Source of the DNA: Chitinophagaceae bacterium
Lineage (GTDB): Bacteria > Bacteroidota > Bacteroidia > Chitinophagales > Chitinophagaceae
Length of the DNA stretch: 35,599 nt
Reading direction: 5' to 3'
Assembly (NCBI GenBank): GCA_024643655.1
Contig: JAHEMM010000020.1
Location: 1-35,599, forward strand
Shown: piece by piece, positions 22,749 through 28,287 of the stretch
Position numbering within the stretch: the first letter of the stretch is position 1
Layout: every line of letters begins with the position of its first letter
Notes under the pieces: generated by a model
Seen by the model: the letters and a program-made list of their open reading frames with translations, nothing else
The model's database searches: none
Told to the model about the DNA's origin: nothing
Translations under genes and position numbers: made by a program

Positions 22749-23188
22749 TACTGGCAATTCTTACAAACTCCTTCAACCACTACTTCTACATGATTAGCTG
22801 AATAGCCTTTTGGTAATTTAATTCCCGGAGTTACAACATCATCGAGGCAATATGTATTGTTGCAGCTGTTACAAACAAAATGAACATGATGATCATGATG
22901 ATGTCCTTCGCCACATTCATCTTTACATAATGCATAACGAATAGAATTATCTGCCGTAGGTATAGTATGAATGATTCCTTTATCTACAAATACCTGTAAG
23001 GTGCGGTATACAGTTACCCTGTCAAATTTTTCACCTGCTTTTCTTTCAATATCACCATGTGCCAATGCACCATTCTGCTCCAGAAAAAGTTGTAAAATTT
23101 TTTTCCGGCTATCGGTAATACTAAGGCTATTTTGCTTTAGCAGTTTTATCAGTCGTTGTTCGTTTACAATTGTAATTTCTTTTTCCAT
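22748..23188 (-). CDS. Fur-family transcriptional repressor
   Basis: 146 residues from ATG 23188; a longer frame from 23248 would run into the SCO gene and adds a basic unconserved stretch. The N-terminal winged-helix domain has SITDSRKKILQLFL and the recognition helix RVTVYRTLQVFVDKG. The C-terminal metal domain has a Cys-x2-Cys at 106/109 (CNSC) and another at 142/145 (CKNC), the structural zinc site, plus a His-rich loop GHHHDHHVH (95-103) for the sensing site. Fur, Zur and PerR types cannot be separated by eye; the neighbours (SCO, MerC) favour zinc or copper-related control. It is 16 nt after the SCO gene, so co-transcribed with it, and its 3' end touches the inverted-repeat element. Confidence 0.92.
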   Translation of the reverse strand: MEKEITIVNEQRLIKLLKQNSLSITDSRKKILQLFLEQNGALAHGDIERKAGEKFDRVTVYRTLQVFVDKGIIHTIPTADNSIRYALCKDECGEGHHHDHHVHFVCNSCNNTYCLDDVVTPGIKLPKGYSANHVEVVVEGVCKNCQ

Positions 23189-23204
23189 ATTAATTTCATC
23201 CAAA

Positions 23205-23831
23205 TTATTCTGATTTCCTTTTTTCTTTCTGCAGCAATTTACGGGCATCTTTAATTAATGCTCTTACTTCGCTTTCTTTTAGTCCATCATAAATTTTTCT
23301 TACATCGCCATCTTTATCTACCAAGGCCCAGAACTGTGTATGTATAAACTGATCATCAATATTCAGCAAATTGTTTTCAGGATTGTCAAGGGTGTAACTT
23401 ACTCTTGCAGCATTGTACAGGCTATCTTTTCTACCAGTCAGAAAAATCCATTTATCCGTATTTACTTTCATGGAATCGGCATAGTGTTTAATCTGTGCTA
23501 CTGAGTCGGTTTCCGGATCGCAAGTATGTGACAGAATAAGAAAATCCTTTTCCTCATTTAATAAATCATAAACCAACCTCATATTATTATTCATGTCAGG
23601 GCAGATTCCCTTGCAGGTTGTAAAAAAGAATTCTGCTACATACACTTTGCCATCGATGTCTTTTTCGGTTACCTTTTTACCATCCTGATTGGTAAAGCCA
23701 AATGGCCGCACATAACTTACAGGGTTTACCTTTCGATCACCATATCCCGGAATGACTTGTGTAAGAACGAAATAAAACACCAAGGCCAGCACAACAAAAA
23801 ATCCGATATAAAACAATTTCTTTTTCGACAT
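23205..23831 (-). CDS. SCO1/SenC family copper chaperone
   Basis: 208 residues. An N-terminal transmembrane anchor (about 6-25, LFYIGFFVVLALVFYFVLTQ) is followed by a thioredoxin-fold SCO domain on the periplasmic side. The copper site is complete: Cys73 and Cys77 in TTCKGICPDM and His164 in DQFIHTQFW. SCO proteins deliver copper to the CuA centre of cytochrome c oxidase or act as thiol-disulfide reductases. No oxidase subunit gene is close, so the partner is unknown. It starts the minus-strand unit SCO-fur and faces the MerC gene across an 85-nt divergent promoter region. The end of the chain is rich in Lys and Arg (KLLQKEKRKSE). Confidence 0.93.
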   Translation of the reverse strand: MSKKKLFYIGFFVVLALVFYFVLTQVIPGYGDRKVNPVSYVRPFGFTNQDGKKVTEKDIDGKVYVAEFFFTTCKGICPDMNNNMRLVYDLLNEEKDFLILSHTCDPETDSVAQIKHYADSMKVNTDKWIFLTGRKDSLYNAARVSYTLDNPENNLLNIDDQFIHTQFWALVDKDGDVRKIYDGLKESEVRALIKDARKLLQKEKRKSE

Positions 23832-23848
23832 CTTATAATATTAACAAG

Positions 23849-23856
23849 CAAAGGTA
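23849..23856 (-). promoter_or_regulatory. Candidate -7 box for the SCO-fur unit
   Basis: TACCTTTG on the minus strand, a perfect TAnnTTTG match, 17 nt before the SCO start codon. The best TTG upstream is 24 nt away, slightly beyond the usual 17-23. Confidence 0.5.
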
Positions 23857-23875
23857 CGAACAGTTGACTTTTATC

Positions 23876-23909
23876 TTTTGCAACATTGTTGCTTTTTTTA
23901 TTACCTTTG
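23876..23909 (+). promoter_or_regulatory. merC promoter
   Basis: TTTTG (23876-23880), 21 nt, TACCTTTG (23902-23909), both elements and spacing as in Bacteroidota sigma-ABfr-type promoters. It is 7 nt before ATG 23917, so the leader is very short or absent. The palindrome at 23880-23892 lies between the two boxes. Confidence 0.65.
23880..23892. promoter_or_regulatory. Perfect 6-1-6 palindrome, likely Fur-family operator
   Basis: GCAACA-T-TGTTGC. A 6-1-6 inverted repeat is a layout often used by Fur, Zur and PerR proteins. It overlaps the last base of the merC -33 box and lies 24 nt from the SCO -7 box on the other strand, so a repressor bound here could control both units. Confidence 0.6.
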
Positions 23910-23916
23910 CCAGCTG

Positions 23917-24309
23917 ATGAAATTAAAAATCAACTGGGATGTATTGGGTATTGGAGCTTCACTGGCCTGTGCAATACATTGTGCTTTATTGCCTTTGTTC
24001 TTAAGTAGTTTGCCTTTGTTTGGAATAAACATTATTCATCATACTGGTTTTGAAGTGGGGATGATTGTCCTGGCTTTTTGTATAGGATCTTATTCGCTTT
24101 ATCATGGATTTAAAAAACATCACCATAGCTGGACACCAATGCTGTTTTTCATAGCCGGTTTTATTTTTCTGGTAGTGAAACAGTTTTTTGTTCATTACGA
24201 ATCATGGTTATTGATTCCTGCGGTCATATTTATCATTACAGGACATTTGCTCAATTATAAAAGTTGCAGAATACATAATCATGCACATGCCGATGATTGT
24301 AATCATTAA
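23917..24309 (+). CDS. MerC-domain membrane protein
   Basis: 130 residues from ATG 23917 (the open frame before this holds the promoter). Four hydrophobic segments are visible at about 9-28, 40-60, 70-90 and 95-115. The MerC signature CAIHC (Cys18, His21, Cys22) lies in the first, which is the presumed metal site in mercury transporters of this type. The C-terminus is His-rich (HNHAHADDCNH). Standalone MerC-domain proteins are widespread in Bacteroidota and many lie next to Fur-family regulators, so a housekeeping metal role (zinc or copper) is more likely than mercury resistance; no merA or merR is here. The divergent operator supports regulated expression. Confidence 0.88.
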   Translation: MKLKINWDVLGIGASLACAIHCALLPLFLSSLPLFGINIIHHTGFEVGMIVLAFCIGSYSLYHGFKKHHHSWTPMLFFIAGFIFLVVKQFFVHYESWLLIPAVIFIITGHLLNYKSCRIHNHAHADDCNH

Positions 24310-24320
24310 ACTCACAACGT

Positions 24321-24356
24321 AGCCATCCTGCAGGCAAGCCCTAAAAAAGGGAACTT
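24321..24356. repeat. Degenerate relative of the inverted-repeat element
   Basis: GCCCTAAAAAAGGGAACTT (24338-24356) shares the CCCTAAA..AGGGGAACTT core with both arms of the 22604-22748 element, preceded by the palindrome CCTGCAGG (24327-24334). It lies 11 nt after merC. The match is short, so common origin is only a suggestion. Confidence 0.35.
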
Positions 24357-24401
24357 ATTTATTTATTTTTTAAAGCGTCTTCTAAAGATTATTTTAGTAA
24401 A

Positions 24402-24824
24402 ATGAAAAAACTATTACTGATTTTAATAATTATTCTTCCATCCATTGCAAAAGCACAATCTAAGGATGAAGCAGCTATAAGAAATATTCTTGCTACACAA
24501 AATGAAGCCTGGAACCGTGGCGATATAGAACAATTCATGATTGGCTATTGGGAAAATGATTCGCTGATGTTTATTGGTAAAAGCGGCGTTACCTACGGCT
24601 ATACCAATACATTGAACAATTATAAAAAGGGATATCCTGATACTGCTGCAATGGGCAAACTCAGTTTTAACCTTATTCAGGTAAAAAAATTATCGAATAA
24701 ATACTATCATATAACTGGTAAATGGTTTTTAAAACGCTCCATTGGTGATGTTGGGGGTCATTATACCCTGGTTTTTAAAAAAATTAAAGGTCGCTGGGTA
24801 ATTATTTCTGATCATAGCAGTTAA
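24402..24824 (+). CDS. Secreted NTF2-like (DUF4440) protein
   Basis: 140 residues with a signal peptide of about 18 residues ending AKAQ. The mature part is a cystatin/NTF2-like DUF4440 (SnoaL-like) domain: AIRNILATQNEAWNRGDIEQFMIGYW, then LMFIGKSGVTYGYTNTLNNYKKGYPD, LSNKYYHITGKWFLKR and the final HYTLVFKKIKGRWVIISDHSS. These are small cone-shaped ligand-binding or enzymatic folds; the catalytic set is not recognisable. A TATTTTAG box (7/8) lies 4 nt before the start, but the AT-rich context makes it doubtful. The gene is a single unit between merC and the SPFH gene. Confidence 0.87.
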   Translation: MKKLLLILIIILPSIAKAQSKDEAAIRNILATQNEAWNRGDIEQFMIGYWENDSLMFIGKSGVTYGYTNTLNNYKKGYPDTAAMGKLSFNLIQVKKLSNKYYHITGKWFLKRSIGDVGGHYTLVFKKIKGRWVIISDHSS

Positions 24825-24865
24825 TACACTTTCGTATTAAGAAAGATGAAGAGTTTATGATGTAG

Positions 24866-24873
24866 TACCTTTG
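24866..24873 (+). promoter_or_regulatory. Candidate -7 box of the SPFH gene at 24897
   Basis: TACCTTTG, a perfect TAnnTTTG match, 23 nt before the ATG at 24897. No clear TTTG at -33. Confidence 0.5.
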
Positions 24874-24896
24874 CAACTCAATAAACTCAGTTCGTC

Positions 24897-25799
24897 ATGC
24901 CATTTATCATACTTGGAATACTTGCCTTAATTGTAAGCTTTGCTATTCAAAAGAATTATCAATTTGCCAGATATTATAAAATGGTTCGGCTAGCCTCTTT
25001 TTTATTGATTATCATTGGTGTGCTCTCCAAATCTTTTGTGCAAATAGAACCTGGTCAGATTGGAGTAAAGACACTTTTCGGGAAAGTGCAGGATGAAGTA
25101 TTACCGAGTGGTTTAAATTTCATCAATCCATTACTGGAAATTAGAAGAATGGATGTAAAAACACAGAATTACACTATGAGCGGCATTCATGATGAAGGCA
25201 ATAAATCAAGTGATGATGCTATTCGTGTATTAACTTCAGATGGATTAGAAGTGACCATTGACCTTACAGTTTTATATAAACTATTACCATCCGACGCACC
25301 AAAGATTGTTCGTGAAACCGGCGCAGACTATACCGATAAAATTGTTCGTCCTTTGGCCAGAACGAAGATCAGAGACAATGCTGTATATTATGACGCTGTA
25401 TCATTGTATTCTACAAAGCGAGATGAATTTCAGCAACGTATATTCAAAAGCATCGATGAAGATTTTAAAAAAAGAGGATTAGTATTGGAGCAATTGCTTG
25501 TAAGAAATATAACACTGCCACAATCTGTAAAATCTACCATTGAACAAAAAATTAATGCCGAACAAGATGCTCAGAAAATGCAATTTGTGTTACAGAAAGA
25601 AAAACAAGAGGCTGAAAGAAAAAGAGTAGAGGCACAGGGTATTTCAGATTATCAGCGTATCATTAATACAGGTCTTACATCTCAACAGTTGCAATACGAG
25701 CAAATCAAAGCTTATCTGGAGTTAGCAAAATCACCTAATGCAAAAGTAATTGTAATGGGCAAGGGTAATACACCTGTCATTCTAGATGCCAAGAATTAA
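24897..25799 (+). CDS. SPFH/prohibitin-family membrane protein
   Basis: 300 residues. Two N-terminal hydrophobic segments (about 2-17 and 30-47) precede an SPFH (prohibitin/band 7) domain starting with SFVQIEPGQIGVKTLFGKV and including GLNFINPLLEIRRMDVKTQNYTM, then a coiled-coil helix rich in Lys, Glu and Gln (about 205-255, KINAEQDAQKMQFVLQKEKQEAERKRVEAQGI) and a short tail ending with GNTPVILDAK. Such proteins oligomerise into membrane microdomain scaffolds and often control membrane proteases. Its stop is 1 nt from the stop of the convergent small membrane gene. It is unlike the second SPFH protein at 30753, which is of the stomatin/QmcA type. Confidence 0.9.
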   Translation: MPFIILGILALIVSFAIQKNYQFARYYKMVRLASFLLIIIGVLSKSFVQIEPGQIGVKTLFGKVQDEVLPSGLNFINPLLEIRRMDVKTQNYTMSGIHDEGNKSSDDAIRVLTSDGLEVTIDLTVLYKLLPSDAPKIVRETGADYTDKIVRPLARTKIRDNAVYYDAVSLYSTKRDEFQQRIFKSIDEDFKKRGLVLEQLLVRNITLPQSVKSTIEQKINAEQDAQKMQFVLQKEKQEAERKRVEAQGISDYQRIINTGLTSQQLQYEQIKAYLELAKSPNAKVIVMGKGNTPVILDAKN

Positions 25800-25800
25800 T

Positions 25801-26028
25801 TTATCCGTTTTTCCAGTTTTTGTACAAATAGCTAATCAGGAAAAATAATGTGACTACCATTACTGTATAAAATAATATAGTATACATCACAGGCTTGCCG
25901 TTTGTAAAGCCAAGCTTAAAGTAAATTCCACCAGTTACTCCGCTCATGATCCAAATTAATACCCAGACAATTGAATTCAGGATTTTTATAAAAAAAGCTT
26001 TTAGCCCCGGAGTGTTACTTTCTTTCAT
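25801..26028 (-). CDS. Small two-helix membrane protein, unknown function
   Basis: 75 residues with two hydrophobic segments (about 15-38 and 47-67). The N-terminus is polar (MKESNTPGLKAFFIKI) and the C-terminus basic. No family recognised. It is supported by a full frame, its place 24 nt after the GH25 lysozyme gene in the same direction, and a complete stop-to-stop fit with the SPFH gene. Function unknown; a helper for the lysozyme or a general small membrane protein are equally possible. Confidence 0.65.
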   Translation of the reverse strand: MKESNTPGLKAFFIKILNSIVWVLIWIMSGVTGGIYFKLGFTNGKPVMYTILFYTVMVVTLFFLISYLYKNWKNG

Positions 26029-26052
26029 ATTACATTTCGCTTATTCGAATTA

Positions 26053-26826
26053 TTAATCTATCAGCAAATTTAAAAATTCAGTTGAATCTCCATTGAACAC
26101 ATTAAAATCAACTTTAGCTCTTATACCATTTACTCTGCCTTCATCGCTATGTTGCCAAAAAATCCATCCTCTAGTAATCCTGGGTTGTTCTAACTGATAA
26201 TAATGTGCCACCCACAATGGGTAATCGTCAAACTCAGTACCAAGATTTTTATTATAAAAATCTACATTGGTATAAATAATTGGTTTTACGTTGTAATGAT
26301 GCTCAACAATTTCTAACCATTTTTTAACTTCTTTTTTCAACTGCAATTTACTTGTGCCATTCAATTGTTCAACATCAAGTACCGGAGGTAAATCACCAGG
26401 CTCCAATATTACTTTGTCAATAAAATTTTCCGCCTGCATTCTTCCATCTTTCGAAGCTATGAAGAAATGGTAGGCACCGCGAATTATTTCATTGTCCTTT
26501 GCCTTTTTCCAGTTTCTTTTAAATTGTGGGTCTGTGTTGCCGATTCCTTCAGTAGCTTTCATAAAAGAAAAGCCTAATTGAATATTTTTTATTTTCATGG
26601 CTTTTACTTCTTCCCAACTTATAGTGGCTTGATATTTCGAAACATCAATTCCATGTATGGAATAGCTTTCAGGTATAGCAATACCAAACTCAGGATATCG
26701 GACAAATCCTGGTTTTCTATATGATACCTTCTGGAATATGATCCATATAGAAAATACAAACAGTACTATTATAATAATACTAATGACTACTTTTCTTGAC
26801 TTCTTTTTCTGTCTGTTTGATAACAT
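26053..26826 (-). CDS. Membrane-anchored GH25 lysozyme
   Basis: 257 residues from ATG 26826; the longer frame from TTG 26850 would add eight residues and overlap the promoter box. An N-terminal basic stretch (QKKKSRK) and one transmembrane helix (about 13-31) are followed by a glycoside hydrolase family 25 domain, a muramidase that cuts the glycan strand of peptidoglycan: HGIDVSKYQ (D61), FSFMKATEG (E93), GAYHFF, and the catalytic pair LDVE (D151 and E153), then WVAHY and IFWQHSDEG. All catalytic residues are present. It could serve in cell-wall remodelling or as an anchored toxin-like factor; the anchored form favours remodelling. The small membrane gene downstream is probably co-transcribed. 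Confidence 0.93.
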   Translation of the reverse strand: MLSNRQKKKSRKVVISIIIIVLFVFSIWIIFQKVSYRKPGFVRYPEFGIAIPESYSIHGIDVSKYQATISWEEVKAMKIKNIQLGFSFMKATEGIGNTDPQFKRNWKKAKDNEIIRGAYHFFIASKDGRMQAENFIDKVILEPGDLPPVLDVEQLNGTSKLQLKKEVKKWLEIVEHHYNVKPIIYTNVDFYNKNLGTEFDDYPLWVAHYYQLEQPRITRGWIFWQHSDEGRVNGIRAKVDFNVFNGDSTEFLNLLID

Positions 26827-26847
26827 GGAATTACAAAGTGAATTCAG

Positions 26848-26875
26848 CAAATATAATTATAGGATTCTCCGCAAA
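26848..26875 (-). promoter_or_regulatory. Candidate promoter of the GH25 gene
   Basis: On the minus strand, TTTG (26872-26875), 16 nt, TATATTTG (26848-26855), 21 nt before ATG 26826. The -33/-7 spacing is at the short end. Confidence 0.4.
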
Positions 26876-26944
26876 TTGTTAATTCCGGGAACAGTTTCGA
26901 CCTCTTAGAAATATGCTTTGCCAACATTTTCCTATTTTCAACCT

Positions 26945-27508
26945 ATGACTAAACTATTTTGGAGGCTGTGGTGGAAATTGAATGGTTGGCAGTTGAATGG
27001 CACATTCCCTTCCAATATTAAAAAAATGATTTTACTTATTGCGCCACATACCAGTTGGAAAGATATACTGCTTGGCCTGGCAACCAGATCGAAATTAAAA
27101 ATATATAAAGCAAAGTTTTTAGGTAAGAAAGAATTGTTTGATGGAATGTTTGGATGGTTCTTTAGATGGCTTGGTGGTGTACCGGTTGATCGGTCTGGTA
27201 AATTAGGTATGGTAGAACAGGTTGCAGACATGTTTAATAACAATGAAGAGTTTAAACTTGGCCTTTCTCCTGAAGGAACTAGAAAAAAAGTTGACAAACT
27301 AAAAACAGGATTTTATTTTATTGCCAAGCAAGCAAATGTCCCAATCATTATGGTTGGTTTTGATTTTAGTAAAAAAGAAGTCATTTTAAGTGATCTTTTT
27401 TATCCAACTGAAGATGAGGAAGCAGATTTTAATAAAATCATTACTTTTTTTGCTCCTATAAAAGGGGTTCATCCGGAAAAAGGATTAGCACATTTAAAAA
27501 ATAACTGA
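26945..27508 (+). CDS. PlsC-like 1-acyl-glycerol-phosphate acyltransferase
   Basis: 187 residues from ATG 26945; the open frame before it (from TTG 26918) overlaps a weak promoter-like stretch and adds nothing conserved. The acyltransferase motif I is PHTSWKD (an HX4D form, His34 and Asp39), motif III is LGLSPEGTRK, and the FRWLGGVPVDRS segment forms motif II. The chain is short for PlsC, as in the compact Bacteroidota branch, and has no clear transmembrane helix, so it is probably bound peripherally to the inner membrane. It transfers a fatty acyl group to glycerol-3-phosphate derivatives or a related lipid. It stands alone and divergent from GH25. Confidence 0.9.
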   Translation: MTKLFWRLWWKLNGWQLNGTFPSNIKKMILLIAPHTSWKDILLGLATRSKLKIYKAKFLGKKELFDGMFGWFFRWLGGVPVDRSGKLGMVEQVADMFNNNEEFKLGLSPEGTRKKVDKLKTGFYFIAKQANVPIIMVGFDFSKKEVILSDLFYPTEDEEADFNKIITFFAPIKGVHPEKGLAHLKNN

Positions 27509-27645
27509 TAATCAGTAAGATTTTATTCATAAAAACGCTTACATGCACACTATTTAATTCGGCTTTCTTTAATATCTGCAATTTGTCAATAGCAATAATT
27601 TTGGTTAAATTGTATTTCTTTTCATTATAAACCAAACTACTAGTT

Positions 27646-28227
27646 ATGAAACCTCAATTAACCAATGGCTTTAAAGCCATATTATTTCTATCACTATCCA
27701 TTTTGTTTTTCAACTCTTCGTATGCTCAAAATTCAACAAAAATTGACTGGAGCAAGGATACTCTTTCAATTGAAGATGTAAAAGGAGCAAATGATACCTA
27801 TAAGAATACAATTAGAGGAAGTGGCCAAAGTCCAACACAACAAGTTAACCTGCCTGTTGATAAGCTAAAGGAAATACTAGATGCCTGCTATTCAAATGGT
27901 GTGTCAGATATCTCTGTTTTATTTATTACGCTACGTCAGAAAGATGTAGATCGTTATAAGAAAAATAATCCAGGCATCACAGCCCCGGACGATGAAATTA
28001 AGGGAAGTCAAATGATCGTAATCAGAGTTCCACGTAGCGCATTCGCCGGAAAGACTGGTGCTGGTATAAATATATCGGGTAACAATGCATTACCGCTAAG
28101 TCTTCTTGGTACAGGATTGATACAGCTCAAAGAAGCTTACACGGAACTTCCTTTTGCATCTGGAAGTCTATATTTTAGTATTGGAACTATTTGTCCGCCT
28201 CCATCATCGTGTGATACAATAAATTAA
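27646..28227 (+). CDS. Secreted protein of unknown function
   Basis: 193 residues, not assigned to any family. A signal peptide of about 27 residues ends SSYAQ. The mature chain is of mixed charge and begins NSTKIDWSKDTLSIEDVKGAND; a repeated pattern of hydrophobic strands (ISVLFITLR, QMIVIRVPR) suggests a mixed fold. The C-terminus has GTICPPPSSCDTIN with two Cys (about 183 and 189) that might form a disulfide. It is a single gene with a good terminator after it and a 137-nt gap before it in which no promoter was clear. Confidence 0.7.
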   Translation: MKPQLTNGFKAILFLSLSILFFNSSYAQNSTKIDWSKDTLSIEDVKGANDTYKNTIRGSGQSPTQQVNLPVDKLKEILDACYSNGVSDISVLFITLRQKDVDRYKKNNPGITAPDDEIKGSQMIVIRVPRSAFAGKTGAGINISGNNALPLSLLGTGLIQLKEAYTELPFASGSLYFSIGTICPPPSSCDTIN

Positions 28228-28242
28228 TTGAAGAATATTATC

Positions 28243-28287
28243 ATGCCTCTTCCTAAAAAATAAGGAAGAGGCATTTTCTTTTTTATA
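28243..28287 (+). terminator. Terminator of the secreted protein gene
   Basis: ATGCCTCTTCCT (28243-28254) pairs with AGGAAGAGGCAT (28263-28274) across an 8-nt loop, followed by TTTCTTTTTT. It ends just before the stop of the convergent uvrD gene and could also affect its 3' end. Confidence 0.92.

Noticed and set aside
23189-23248. Longer N-terminus for the Fur-family protein (start at 23248)
   Set aside because: It overlaps the SCO gene end; the winged helix begins normally after ATG 23188.
23917-24309. Mercury-resistance operon
   Set aside because: Only a MerC-domain protein is present; there is no merA, merT, merP or merR, and its neighbours are Fur-family and SCO genes.
27504-27516. Palindrome ACTGAT-A-ATCAGT at the end of the acyltransferase gene
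   Set aside because: It overlaps the stop codon, has a 1-nt centre and no T-run, so it is neither a terminator nor a placed operator.
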